Below, piece by piece: positions 1-5,516 of a stretch of DNA of 8,094 bases. Position numbers and translations under genes: made by a program. How positions within the stretch are numbered: the stretch's first letter is position 1; every line of letters begins with the position of its first letter. The notes beneath the pieces were generated by a model. It was not told the DNA's origin. It saw only the letters and a program-made list of their open reading frames with translations, and ran no database searches. This stretch comes from Bacillota bacterium (lineage in GTDB: Bacteria > Bacillota > Clostridia > Peptostreptococcales > Anaerovoracaceae): positions 1 to 8,094 of the forward strand of contig JAFRLD010000235.1 of assembly GCA_017431395.1 (NCBI GenBank), in the 5' to 3' direction.

Positions 1-369
1 ATCAAGACGGCTGAATACGACCGGCTGAAGATGCTTTCCGAAGAAAACCCGTCCTACTATTTCAACATCATGCCGTATGCATGTATCTTCGGTATGTCCA
101 CGAAATGGGCGGATAAATTCTCCGACTTCCGGATCCCGCCTCCAGTCTGGTATCATTCGCAGTCCGGTACCTGGGATCCATATTTCGGACATCATATGTA
201 CATCTATACTGGAAACAGCATCTCCAGTGCAGTCGCGTGCCACTATAAGGCGGTCGGGGCGGATGTTCTTTCTTCCGCAGTCGATAGCGGCACCGGAGGC
301 GGAGGCGGCTTCAGCGGTGGAGGATTCTCCGGAGGCGGCTTCGGCGGAGGCGGCGGAGGCTCCTGGTAA
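1..369 (+). CDS. DUF2207-type membrane protein, C-terminal fragment
   Basis: The reading frame is open from base 1 to the TAA at 367-369, so this is the last 122 residues of a gene that starts outside the window. The visible part begins IKTAEYDRLKMLSEENPSYY and contains YFNIMPYACIFGMSTKWADK, which resembles the cytoplasmic C-terminal part of DUF2207 predicted membrane proteins (a 'LPYAxALGxxxxWxxxF' type segment). The last ~28 residues are glycine/serine/phenylalanine rich (GGGF and GGGFS repeats) and end in SW, a tail also common in that family. The membrane segments would lie upstream and are not visible. It ends 30 nt before mtnN on the same strand, so co-transcription is possible. The function of the family is unknown to me. 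The main uncertainty is the family call, which rests on a partial sequence. Confidence 0.72.
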   Translation: MKTAEYDRLKMLSEENPSYYFNIMPYACIFGMSTKWADKFSDFRIPPPVWYHSQSGTWDPYFGHHMYIYTGNSISSAVACHYKAVGADVLSSAVDSGTGGGGGFSGGGFSGGGFGGGGGGSW

Positions 370-382
370 GGGGCACGGCCGC

Positions 383-388
383 AGGAGG
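383..388 (+). promoter_or_regulatory. Shine-Dalgarno sequence for mtnN
   Basis: AGGAGG lies 11 nt before the ATG at 400. It is the only strong ribosome binding site near the start of mtnN. A second in-frame ATG at 433 is closer to the usual family start but has only a purine run (GAAAGAGAGA) before it, so the SD favours the upstream start despite the slightly long spacing. Confidence 0.5.
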
Positions 389-399
389 CCAGCCTTTGC

Positions 400-1176
400 A
401 TGAATACAGAAATCAGAAAGAGAGACGATTCTATGGGACAGACAAGAATAAATACTGGATACACGGTCGGGATCCTCGGAGCGATGGCTTCTGAAATGGA
501 GGCGATCAAAGCGATGGTCGAGCAGCCTCAGACGGAGCTGATCAGCGGGACCAACTTCGTGCGCGGGAGCATCCACGGGGTGGATGTCGTGTGCGCGACA
601 TGCGGGGTCGGCAAGGTGTTCGCCGGGATGTGCGCCCAGACGATGATCCTGAGATACCAGCCGGATCTGGTCATCAACATCGGTGTCGCAGGGTCACTGT
701 CCCCACGCCTGAACATTGGCGATATCGCTGTCGCAAGCAGTGTTGTCCAGCACGACATGGACGCTTCGCCCATCGGTTTCCCGGCGGGACTGATCCCGGG
801 GATCGATGTCATAAACCTGCCATGCAGCGCGGATGTCGTCCGCATGATGGAGGCATGTGCCGATGCTCTGGGATTTCATCATGAGAGCGGTGTGATCGCT
901 ACCGGAGATGTTTTCGTCCAGGACGGAGCACAGAAAAAACAGATCTGCCAGTCTTTCGATGCGATCGCCTGCGAGATGGAAGGCGGGAGCATAGGACAGG
1001 TCTGTTACGTGAATGAGACGGATTTCTGCATTCTGAGGGCGATCTCCGACAACGGCGATGAGACGGCGCAGGATGACTACGATATGTCTCTGGACATGGC
1101 GGCAGACCGGGCGACCCGGGTGCTGGAACGGTTCCTGATGAACCTGGGCGTCGGACAGAAGGTGCTCGGGCAATGA
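400..1176 (+). CDS. mtnN: 5'-methylthioadenosine/S-adenosylhomocysteine nucleosidase
   Basis: This enzyme hydrolyses the N-glycosidic bond of MTA and SAH, releasing adenine; it acts in the cytoplasm in methionine salvage and removal of inhibitory SAH. The 258-residue product has the family's motifs in order: GILGAMASEMEAI (residues 24-36, where E32 aligns with E. coli Glu12), INIGVAGSL (92-100), QHDMDASPIG (117-126), ATGDVF (167-172), CEMEGGSIG (191-199, E194 aligns with the catalytic/substrate-binding Glu174) and RAISDNGD (213-220, D217 aligns with catalytic Asp197). The first ~20 residues are longer than the E. coli enzyme, which begins just before GILGAM; translation may instead begin at the ATG at 433. 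The gene overlaps the next one by ATGA, implying translational coupling with the LOG-family gene. Confidence 0.93.
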   Translation: MNTEIRKRDDSMGQTRINTGYTVGILGAMASEMEAIKAMVEQPQTELISGTNFVRGSIHGVDVVCATCGVGKVFAGMCAQTMILRYQPDLVINIGVAGSLSPRLNIGDIAVASSVVQHDMDASPIGFPAGLIPGIDVINLPCSADVVRMMEACADALGFHHESGVIATGDVFVQDGAQKKQICQSFDAIACEMEGGSIGQVCYVNETDFCILRAISDNGDETAQDDYDMSLDMAADRATRVLERFLMNLGVGQKVLGQ

Positions 1177-1703
1177 ATATAACGGTATACTGTGGTTCGA
1201 AGACGGGCAGGGACCCTGCCTACACGGAGGCTGCGGCAGCGCTGGGACAGTGGATCTGCAGTCGCGGCTACGATATGGTCTACGGAGGCGGCAACATCGG
1301 CCTGATGAGCGTGACGGCAGACATCGTCCTCGCAGGAGGAAGGGCCGTGACCGGCGTCATTCCGGAGTTTCTCCTGCAGTATGAGACCGGTCATGAGGGC
1401 CGGTACACGCTGGAGGTCACCCGGGACATGTCGCAGCGAAAGAACCGGATGCTGGAGCTTGGAGATGTGTATCTTGCCATGCCCGGCGGAACGGGCACAT
1501 TAGAAGAGATCGCCGAAGCGATCTCTCTGCAAAAGCTGGGCCGCCATGAGAAGCCCTGCATCTTCTATAATATCAATGGGTTCTTCGATCCGCTGAAGCA
1601 GATGTTCACGTCCATGGTCAACGAAGGATTCCTTCGGCCGGAGGACCAGGAGAAGATCCTGTTCGCCCGGTCGATCGAGGAGCTGGACGAGCTGCTGCCG
1701 TAA
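1173..1703 (+). CDS. LOG-family (TIGR00730) Rossmann-fold protein, putative nucleoside-5'-monophosphate phosphoribohydrolase
   Basis: The 176-residue protein matches the LOG / TIGR00730 family, sometimes mislabelled as lysine decarboxylase. Visible hallmarks are the N-terminal VYCGSKTG (5-12), YGGGNIGLM (37-45), MSQRKNRML (86-94) and the signature PGGTGTLEE (104-112), which in plant LOG enzymes is the nucleotide-binding and catalytic segment. Characterised members release the base from cytokinin riboside 5'-monophosphates or from AMP. The ATG overlaps the TGA of mtnN (ATGA). Pairing with an adenine-releasing nucleosidase suggests a role in purine/adenine salvage or disposal of odd nucleotides, but that is inference. 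Length is normal for the family, and the gene stops exactly at the first unit of a tandem repeat. Confidence 0.9.
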   Translation: MNITVYCGSKTGRDPAYTEAAAALGQWICSRGYDMVYGGGNIGLMSVTADIVLAGGRAVTGVIPEFLLQYETGHEGRYTLEVTRDMSQRKNRMLELGDVYLAMPGGTGTLEEIAEAISLQKLGRHEKPCIFYNINGFFDPLKQMFTSMVNEGFLRPEDQEKILFARSIEELDELLP

Positions 1704-1782
1704 GCAACCGGCCCGCCGCAGGACGACGGATGTAAGCACCGGCCCCGCCGCAGGACGACGGATATAGCAGCCGGCCCGCCGG
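1701..1782. repeat. 32-bp tandem repeat, about 2.6 copies, between convergent genes
   Basis: Units run 1701-1732, 1733-1764 and a partial third unit 1765-1782. The first two are nearly identical and share the core GCCGCAGGACGACGGAT; all three begin with TAA or TAG followed by GCA and a CCGG(C)CCCGCCG block. The first unit starts on the stop codon of the LOG-family gene. Because 32 is not a multiple of 3, the array is not an extension of the coding frame. The CCGG-CCCG-CCGG block can form short GC hairpins. It probably arose by local duplication at the 3' end of the gene. Confidence 0.85.
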
Positions 1783-1796
1783 GCTCCTACAGCCCG
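1780..1796. terminator. Weak hairpin at the convergent gene ends
   Basis: CGGGCT (1780-1785) and AGCCCG (1791-1796) form a perfect 6-bp stem around a 5-nt loop that contains the stop codon of the minus-strand aminopeptidase. Neither strand has a real T-run after it, so termination activity is doubtful. It is the only such candidate where the two convergent transcripts meet. Confidence 0.25.
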
Positions 1797-3256
1797 TAGA
1801 TGTTTGTCATCTTCTCGAGGAAGACTTTGTAGGCGCGGACGCCTTCGTAGACATCCGCCTTGCTGGAGATCTCCATCGGAGCATGCATGCAGAGCACGGC
1901 CAGACCGCAGTCGATGACTTCCATGCCATAGTTGGCCATGATGTAGGCGATGGTTCCACCGCCGCCGACATCGACCTTGCCGAGCTCCGCCGTCTGGAAC
2001 TGGACTTCGTTTTCATCCAGGATGCGCCGGATGGCAGCCATGAACTCCGGATTGGCATCGTTGGATCCACTTTTGCCGCGGGCTCCCGTGAACTTATTGA
2101 ATACAACGCCCTTGCCAAGGTAAGCGGCGTTTTTTGTTTCGAACACATCGGCGTACATCGGGTCAAACCCCGCGCTGACATCGGAGGAAAGCATCGAGGA
2201 ATTCTGCAGGGTGCGCCGGAGAGAAAGGGCGGAAGGGTAGCCCATCAGGGCCAGGACCTCGGCGGTCATATTCTCGAAAAACCTGGACTGCATCCCGCTC
2301 GCCCCCTGGCTTCCGACCTCTTCTTTATCGACGAGGAGGCAGCAGGCGGTACGCTGCGGCACATCTGTATCCAGCATGGCCATCAAAGAGGTGAAGGCGC
2401 AGATCCGGTCATCCTGTCCGTAGGACATGATCATGCTCCGGTCGAAGCCGAGCTCTCTGGCTTTGCCGGCCGGCACGATCTCAAGCTCTGCGGAGAGCAG
2501 GTCCTCTTCCTCGATCCCGTACTGTTCCTCGAGGATGCGGAGGATGTTGGCTTTGCCGGGTTTTTTGCGCAGCTTCTTCTGTTCGTCCGTGAGTTTGTCC
2601 GCCGCCTCTTCTTTATCACTGGCTTCATCCTCGGGATCCTTGAAGATCTGCGGGATCGAGCCGATCAGAACGTCGAGACCCTCGCCTTCGATGACTTTGG
2701 CTGCGGTTTTCGCCATCTGCTGCTGCGCCAGGTGGATCAGCAGGTCCGTGATTGCGAAGACCGGCTCATCTTCATTTTCGCCGATGCTGATCCAGACTTT
2801 GCTTCCGTCCCTGCGGACCACGACGCCGTGCATGGCCAGAGGGATCGTGACCCACTGGTACTTCTTGATCCCGCCGTAGTAGTGGGTATCGAAATAGGTG
2901 AAGCCGGAGCTCTCGTAGAGCGGATTCTGCTTCACGTCTATCCTGGGGGAGTCGATGTGGGCGCCGAGGATGTTCATCCCGTGCTCGATCGGATCCTTGC
3001 CTATGTGATAGAGGACCAGGGTCTTGCCATTATAATCCGCGTAGACTTTGTCTCCTGAGACCAGCTTTTGCGAAGACTTCACATATTCTGAGAGGGGACG
3101 GTAGCCGGCCTCCTCCGCCATCTCGATGGACAGCCGGACGCATTCCCGTTCCGTCTTGCCCCGGTCAAGGCACTGCCGGTAGCGCGCGTTCACCGACTCC
3201 ATTTCCTGCAGCTGCTCGTCCGTGTAGATCTCCCAGAGGCTTTTATCCCGTGCCAT
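1787..3256 (-). CDS. M18-family metalloaminopeptidase
   Basis: This is a 489-residue cytoplasmic zinc aminopeptidase of family M18, which removes N-terminal residues (often acidic or neutral) from peptides. Dinuclear metal site residues expected for the family are all present: H100 in GAHIDSPR (98-105), an Asp in SYGQDDR (278-284), E312/E313 in DKEEVGSQG (310-318), D359 in SSDVSAG (357-363) and H458 in CMHAPMEI (456-463). The regulatory-domain insertion includes a charged, low-complexity stretch at about 207-233, rich in Asp, Glu and Lys. Length fits the bacterial 'aminopeptidase 1' branch. The start is supported by AAAGGAGA about 8 nt upstream. It is transcribed divergently from the DUF4125 gene and convergently with the LOG-family gene, so it is probably monocistronic. 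A 391-codon frame antisense to it is a composition shadow. Confidence 0.94.
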   Translation of the reverse strand: MARDKSLWEIYTDEQLQEMESVNARYRQCLDRGKTERECVRLSIEMAEEAGYRPLSEYVKSSQKLVSGDKVYADYNGKTLVLYHIGKDPIEHGMNILGAHIDSPRIDVKQNPLYESSGFTYFDTHYYGGIKKYQWVTIPLAMHGVVVRRDGSKVWISIGENEDEPVFAITDLLIHLAQQQMAKTAAKVIEGEGLDVLIGSIPQIFKDPEDEASDKEEAADKLTDEQKKLRKKPGKANILRILEEQYGIEEEDLLSAELEIVPAGKARELGFDRSMIMSYGQDDRICAFTSLMAMLDTDVPQRTACCLLVDKEEVGSQGASGMQSRFFENMTAEVLALMGYPSALSLRRTLQNSSMLSSDVSAGFDPMYADVFETKNAAYLGKGVVFNKFTGARGKSGSNDANPEFMAAIRRILDENEVQFQTAELGKVDVGGGGTIAYIMANYGMEVIDCGLAVLCMHAPMEISSKADVYEGVRAYKVFLEKMTNIYGL

Positions 3257-3274
3257 AGTAATTCTCCTTTTTTC

Positions 3275-3303
3275 TTGTAATATTCTGAACTATTATATAC
3301 AAT
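3275..3303 (+). promoter_or_regulatory. Candidate sigma-A promoter for the DUF4125 gene
   Basis: TTGTAA (3275-3280, 4/6 to TTGACA) and TACAAT (3298-3303, 5/6 to TATAAT) are separated by 17 bp on the plus strand, predicting a leader of about 75 nt. The same AT-rich divergent region has TATAAT on the minus strand at 3297-3292 and 3323-3318, either of which could serve the aminopeptidase, but neither has a good -35 box. Confidence 0.35.
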
Positions 3304-3384
3304 AATGGTACGAACACATTATACGACAAGAGATGGAAGTTCGTCCATATGTCCGGATCATAAAGTGAAAGGAGTCTAACCGTC

Positions 3385-4035
3385 ATGGGTAGAGGAGATA
3401 TCGTTCTGACAAGGGATAATAGAGAGTTCATCCGGCAGGATTGCCTCCGGGACGCGATCATCTATGAGATCGTGGATCTGGAATGGAGCATGATGCAGCT
3501 GATGAGAAACGAGCAGGGAAGGAATCTGGAAGAGTCGGAATTCGAGTCCTTTTATCAGGTGAGATACAGCCAGCACAGCGCCATGAATTCAGATACGCTG
3601 GGCCTTTATCGCAGCGATCTGACCGTGGCATCACATACGGACCGCAATCTGATGGCGGAGAAATACGCATATATGAAAAATCCGTCCGCCCTGCCGGACG
3701 ATCCCGCGGTCGTGTCGCTCATTCAGGAGATCGTACCTCTGATGCTGCAGTCGCAGGAACGGTTCGCGAATGCCTTCCCGGCACTGGCAGCCCTTGGGCG
3801 CGCCTTCGATCCGGAGGAGAACACCGTCCCGATCGAGGTCTATATCACCAGTGAACTTGTTGGGAAGTCGGACACCACCCTGCAGATGATCCTCCGGGAT
3901 ATCAAGCTGAATCCCGATTATATCAGGGATATCTTCGAAGTCTTCGTCAGCTTCTTCGGGCAGGATTCCCTCGGCAAAGCTGAGGTCCTGGCCGCGGCTC
4001 AGCAGATGAAGCCGTGCCGGGGAGCGACACTTTAA
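3385..4035 (+). CDS. DUF4125 family protein
   Basis: The 216-residue product resembles DUF4125 proteins of Clostridia. The conserved-looking N-terminal part is IIYEIVDLEWSMMQLMRNEQ (25-44) followed by the Gly-Arg and Glu/Phe-rich segment to about 58, RYSQHSAMN (60-68) and RNLMAEKYAYMKN (87-99). The C-terminal half is predicted helical and has no motif I recognise. No signal peptide or membrane segment is visible, so it is likely cytoplasmic. GAAAGGAG lies about 11 nt before the ATG, and a strong terminator follows 21 nt after the stop, so the gene appears to be a single-gene transcription unit. The molecular function of the family is not known to me. In other genomes such proteins can be linked to other domains; here it stands alone. 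Confidence 0.78.
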   Translation: MGRGDIVLTRDNREFIRQDCLRDAIIYEIVDLEWSMMQLMRNEQGRNLEESEFESFYQVRYSQHSAMNSDTLGLYRSDLTVASHTDRNLMAEKYAYMKNPSALPDDPAVVSLIQEIVPLMLQSQERFANAFPALAALGRAFDPEENTVPIEVYITSELVGKSDTTLQMILRDIKLNPDYIRDIFEVFVSFFGQDSLGKAEVLAAAQQMKPCRGATL

Positions 4036-4056
4036 GAGTTAGTGAAGTGATTCGGG

Positions 4057-4083
4057 ACCGCTGCGTTTTCGCAGCGGTTTTTT
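4057..4083 (+). terminator. Rho-independent terminator after the DUF4125 gene
   Basis: ACCGCTGCG (4057-4065), a TTTT loop and CGCAGCGGT (4070-4078) form a perfect 9-bp GC-rich stem that runs into six T residues (4078-4083). It acts on the plus strand. The minus-strand sequence after the stem has no T-run, so it should not stop transcription coming from the right. Confidence 0.93.
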
Positions 4084-4104
4084 GTATGGTTTTATTTCTA
4101 TGGG

Positions 4105-4326
4105 ACGGCTGGGAGAACGTGGGATCTGCCCTGGCACTGCCCGGAACCAGCTTTCTAGAACCCCCTCAAGAACCTCTCGAGCATCCGGAAAACGGGCTTT
4201 CGCGATTTGAGTGGCTCAGAGGAGGCCGAATCGCGAATCGTCGTTTTAGGGGTTTAGGCGCAGTCTGTCTGGTGACGCGGATGCAGCCTGACGCAGGCGA
4301 GGACTTAGCGAGGGTACTGTCCTACC
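4105..4326. other. Gene-poor, highly structured intergenic region; candidate non-coding RNA
   Basis: No convincing gene was found in 4084-4345. It contains several inverted repeats that nest compatibly. GCTGG (4108-4112) pairs with CCAGC (4147-4151). AACCCC (4159-4164) pairs with GGGGTT (4249-4254) and encloses two adjacent hairpins: AGC..CCG / CGGGCT (4180-4198, GAAAA loop) and TTCGCGATT / AATCGCGAA (4199-4207 / 4229-4237, extendable by a G-U and a G-C pair). After it come GCCTG-ACG-CAGGC (4286-4298) and AGGAC / GTCCT (4300-4304 / 4319-4323). G-U pairs at 4158/4255, 4107/4152 and 4208/4228 favour a plus-strand RNA. A good minus-strand promoter just to the right (4362-4333) would instead start an RNA at about 4326, precisely at the edge of the structure. 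Orientation is therefore unresolved. I could not match it to a known RNA class from memory. Confidence 0.45.
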
Positions 4327-4332
4327 GGTCAT

Positions 4333-4362
4333 ATTATAAAAAATCAAATATTGTGTTGACAA
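4333..4362 (-). promoter_or_regulatory. Candidate divergent sigma-A promoter reading into the structured region
   Basis: On the minus strand TTGTCA (4362-4357, 5/6) is followed after 18 bp by a perfect TATAAT (4338-4333). The predicted start, about 4326, is the outer edge of the structured intergenic segment. It shares bases with the -35 box of the padR promoter on the other strand, so both would be affected by a repressor bound there. The region is AT-rich, so chance occurrence is possible. Confidence 0.35.
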
Positions 4363-4370
4363 ACAATATT
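4347..4370. promoter_or_regulatory. Inverted repeat around the -35 box, PadR-type operator candidate
   Basis: AATATTGT (4347-4354) and ACAATATT (4363-4370) are perfect inverted repeats separated by 8 bp that contain the -35 TTGACA. The inner TTGT-N8-ACAA has the same spacing as the ATGT-N8-ACAT operator known for PadR of Bacillus and lactic acid bacteria. Its placement directly before a padR gene suggests autorepression. Confidence 0.5.
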
Positions 4371-4384
4371 ATACGCCGTATAGT
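4356..4384 (+). promoter_or_regulatory. Strong sigma-A promoter of the PadR-DUF1700-DUF4097 operon
   Basis: A perfect -35 TTGACA (4356-4361) and TATAGT -10 (4379-4384, 5/6) are separated by exactly 17 bp. Transcription would start near 4391, giving a leader of about 80 nt before padR. No other promoter is seen within the three-gene operon, whose genes overlap. Confidence 0.85.
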
Positions 4385-4387
4385 ATT
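4365..4387. promoter_or_regulatory. Second inverted repeat over the -10 box, operator candidate
   Basis: AATATTATAC (4365-4374) and GTATAGTATT (4378-4387) are inverted repeats with one mismatch and a GCC centre. The right arm covers the whole -10 box, so a bound dimer would block RNA polymerase. The AATATT end of its left arm is shared with the right arm of the repeat over the -35 box, so the two candidate operators overlap and occupancy may be mutually exclusive or cooperative. Confidence 0.55.
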
Positions 4388-4399
4388 AGACGAAAGATA

Positions 4400-4449
4400 G
4401 CAAAGGCTGGACCAAACAGAATAACGGTACCGGGGAGACCAGCCTTTGC
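4400..4449 (+). promoter_or_regulatory. Leader hairpin upstream of padR ribosome binding site
   Basis: GCAAAGGCTGG (4400-4410) and CCAGCCTTTGC (4439-4449) form a perfect 11-bp stem with a 28-nt loop that holds a CGGTACCG palindrome (4425-4432). It occupies most of the predicted padR leader and ends 13 nt before AGGAGG (4463-4468). No T-run follows it, so it is not a typical terminator. It could stabilise the 5' end of the mRNA or affect initiation. Confidence 0.5.
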
Positions 4450-4473
4450 GGGGAGAAGCGAAAGGAGGCGCAA

Positions 4474-4821
4474 ATGGGTTTTAAGATCGAATCAAGCTTG
4501 CTCGATGCCTGCGCCCTGGCCATATTATCCAGAGGGGACACCTACGGATACGAGATCACACAGCAGATGAAGAGTGCGATAGACATCTCCGAGTCGACAC
4601 TGTACCCGGTCCTGAGAAGACTGCAGAAGGAAGGGCTTTGCAGGACCTACGATCAGCCGCATCAGGGCAGGAACCGGCGGTACTACAGGATCACCGACAA
4701 AGGGCAGGAGAAACTGGCAGAATACAGAAAGCAATGGGACGATTATAAATCGGCCATTGAGATGCTGCTGGACGGTGACGGGAAATACGCATTGGTAATG
4801 GAGGGAGGAGAGAAAAAATGA
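4474..4821 (+). CDS. PadR-family transcriptional regulator
   Basis: The 115-residue protein is a small, single-domain PadR regulator (PadR-s1 size). It has the winged-helix hallmarks: LLDACALAILSRGDTYGYEI (9-28), the recognition-helix segment STLYPVLRRLQKEG (41-54) and the wing GRNRRYYRITDKG (65-77), followed by a C-terminal helix (about 78-100) used for dimerisation in the family. AGGAGG lies 5 nt before the ATG. The stop overlaps the next start (ATGA). A PadR gene followed by DUF1700 and DUF4097 genes is a recurrent arrangement in Bacillota, in which PadR most likely represses its own operon; the inverted repeats over the promoter fit this. The ligand or inducer is unknown. Confidence 0.93.
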   Translation: MGFKIESSLLDACALAILSRGDTYGYEITQQMKSAIDISESTLYPVLRRLQKEGLCRTYDQPHQGRNRRYYRITDKGQEKLAEYRKQWDDYKSAIEMLLDGDGKYALVMEGGEKK

Positions 4822-5516
4822 CCAGACTTGAGTTCATACAGAGCCTGCGTGCAGAGCTAAGGAAGCTCCCGCCGGAAGAGATCGTAGCGGCTACGGAGTT
4901 TTATGAGGAATATTTTGATGATGCGCTTGAGGCTTTAGATACAGAAGGACTGACCGAGGCGGAAGCGCAGCGGCTCAGAGAGGTAACGGAAACACGCCTG
5001 GCAGAGGATCTCGGAAGTCCGAAGACGATAGCGAAACAGATCCGGTCCGATTATGCGGCAAGGCTCCTGGAGGGCGAGATGCCGGCGGGAGGGAAGAAGG
5101 TCTCCGTGGGACATAAGCTTTCGGCCGTTTGGTGGGTGATCATCGGGATCTGCAGCGCGCCGGTATCCATTCCGATCGCGGTATGCATCGGATGTGTGGC
5201 CTTCGGGATCGCTGTATCCGCCCTGTCCCTCATGATCAGTATTTACATCGGTATCATAGGGGGAGCGGTTGGCGGCATCGGATTTATCGTCGCAGGATGT
5301 GCGGCTATCCCGGTGGCGATCACTACGGCAGTGATGTTCATCGGAGCGGGCCTGATCGCGGTAGCAGCTTCGGCAGCGGCGGGCGTCGGCGCATTCATCG
5401 GGACGAGAGAGCTGATCCGGTGGCTGGCCCGTGTCGCACGGGACCTGAATGAGAAGAGAAAGATCAAGAAGCTCAACAGGATGACAGGAGGTGCAGGATA
5501 TGAATACGCTAAGTAA
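4818..5516 (+). CDS. DUF1700 (HAAS-type) membrane protein
   Basis: The 232-residue protein starts with a helical N-terminal domain, MTRLEFIQSLRAELRKLPPE then EFYEEYFDDALE (27-38), and an AEDLGSPKTIAKQI segment (62-75), which are typical of DUF1700/HAAS proteins. Residues about 103-195 are very hydrophobic, rich in Gly, Ala and Ile, and predict roughly four closely packed membrane helices. A basic tail follows (RWLARVARDLNEKRKIKK, 201-218), likely cytoplasmic. It overlaps padR by 4 nt and the DUF4097 gene by 17 nt, so the three products should be made together. A role in envelope sensing or in controlling the DUF4097 partner is often assumed, but no biochemical activity can be read from the sequence. 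Confidence 0.9.
   Translation: MTRLEFIQSLRAELRKLPPEEIVAATEFYEEYFDDALEALDTEGLTEAEAQRLREVTETRLAEDLGSPKTIAKQIRSDYAARLLEGEMPAGGKKVSVGHKLSAVWWVIIGICSAPVSIPIAVCIGCVAFGIAVSALSLMISIYIGIIGGAVGGIGFIVAGCAAIPVAITTAVMFIGAGLIAVAASAAAGVGAFIGTRELIRWLARVARDLNEKRKIKKLNRMTGGAGYEYAK

Noticed and set aside
389..399. CCAGCCTTTGC at 389-399, again at 4439-4449 and 7562-7572, as a dispersed regulatory repeat
   Set aside because: Shared 11-mers are expected several times by chance in 8 kb; one copy is inside nagB coding sequence and only the 4400-4449 copy has a nearby inverted partner.
1883..3058. 391-codon open frame antisense to the M18 aminopeptidase
   Set aside because: It lies wholly opposite a gene with all its catalytic motifs; its His/Asp/Val-rich translation is typical of an antisense shadow in GC-rich coding DNA, and it has no start signals.
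3333..3348. ATGGA / TCCAT inverted repeat upstream of the DUF4125 gene as an operator
   Set aside because: A 5-bp stem with a 6-nt gap is too short to separate from chance, and it does not overlap the best promoter candidate.
4014..4400. 128-codon plus-strand open frame across the DUF4125 gene end and the padR promoter
   Set aside because: It overlaps the end of DUF4125 in another frame, runs through a strong terminator and a strong promoter, has no ribosome binding site, and its translation resembles no family I know.
5491..5499. GTG at 5491 as the start of the DUF4097 gene
   Set aside because: It overlaps the AGGAGG ribosome binding site at 5486-5491; the ATG at 5500 has an ideal 8-nt spacing.
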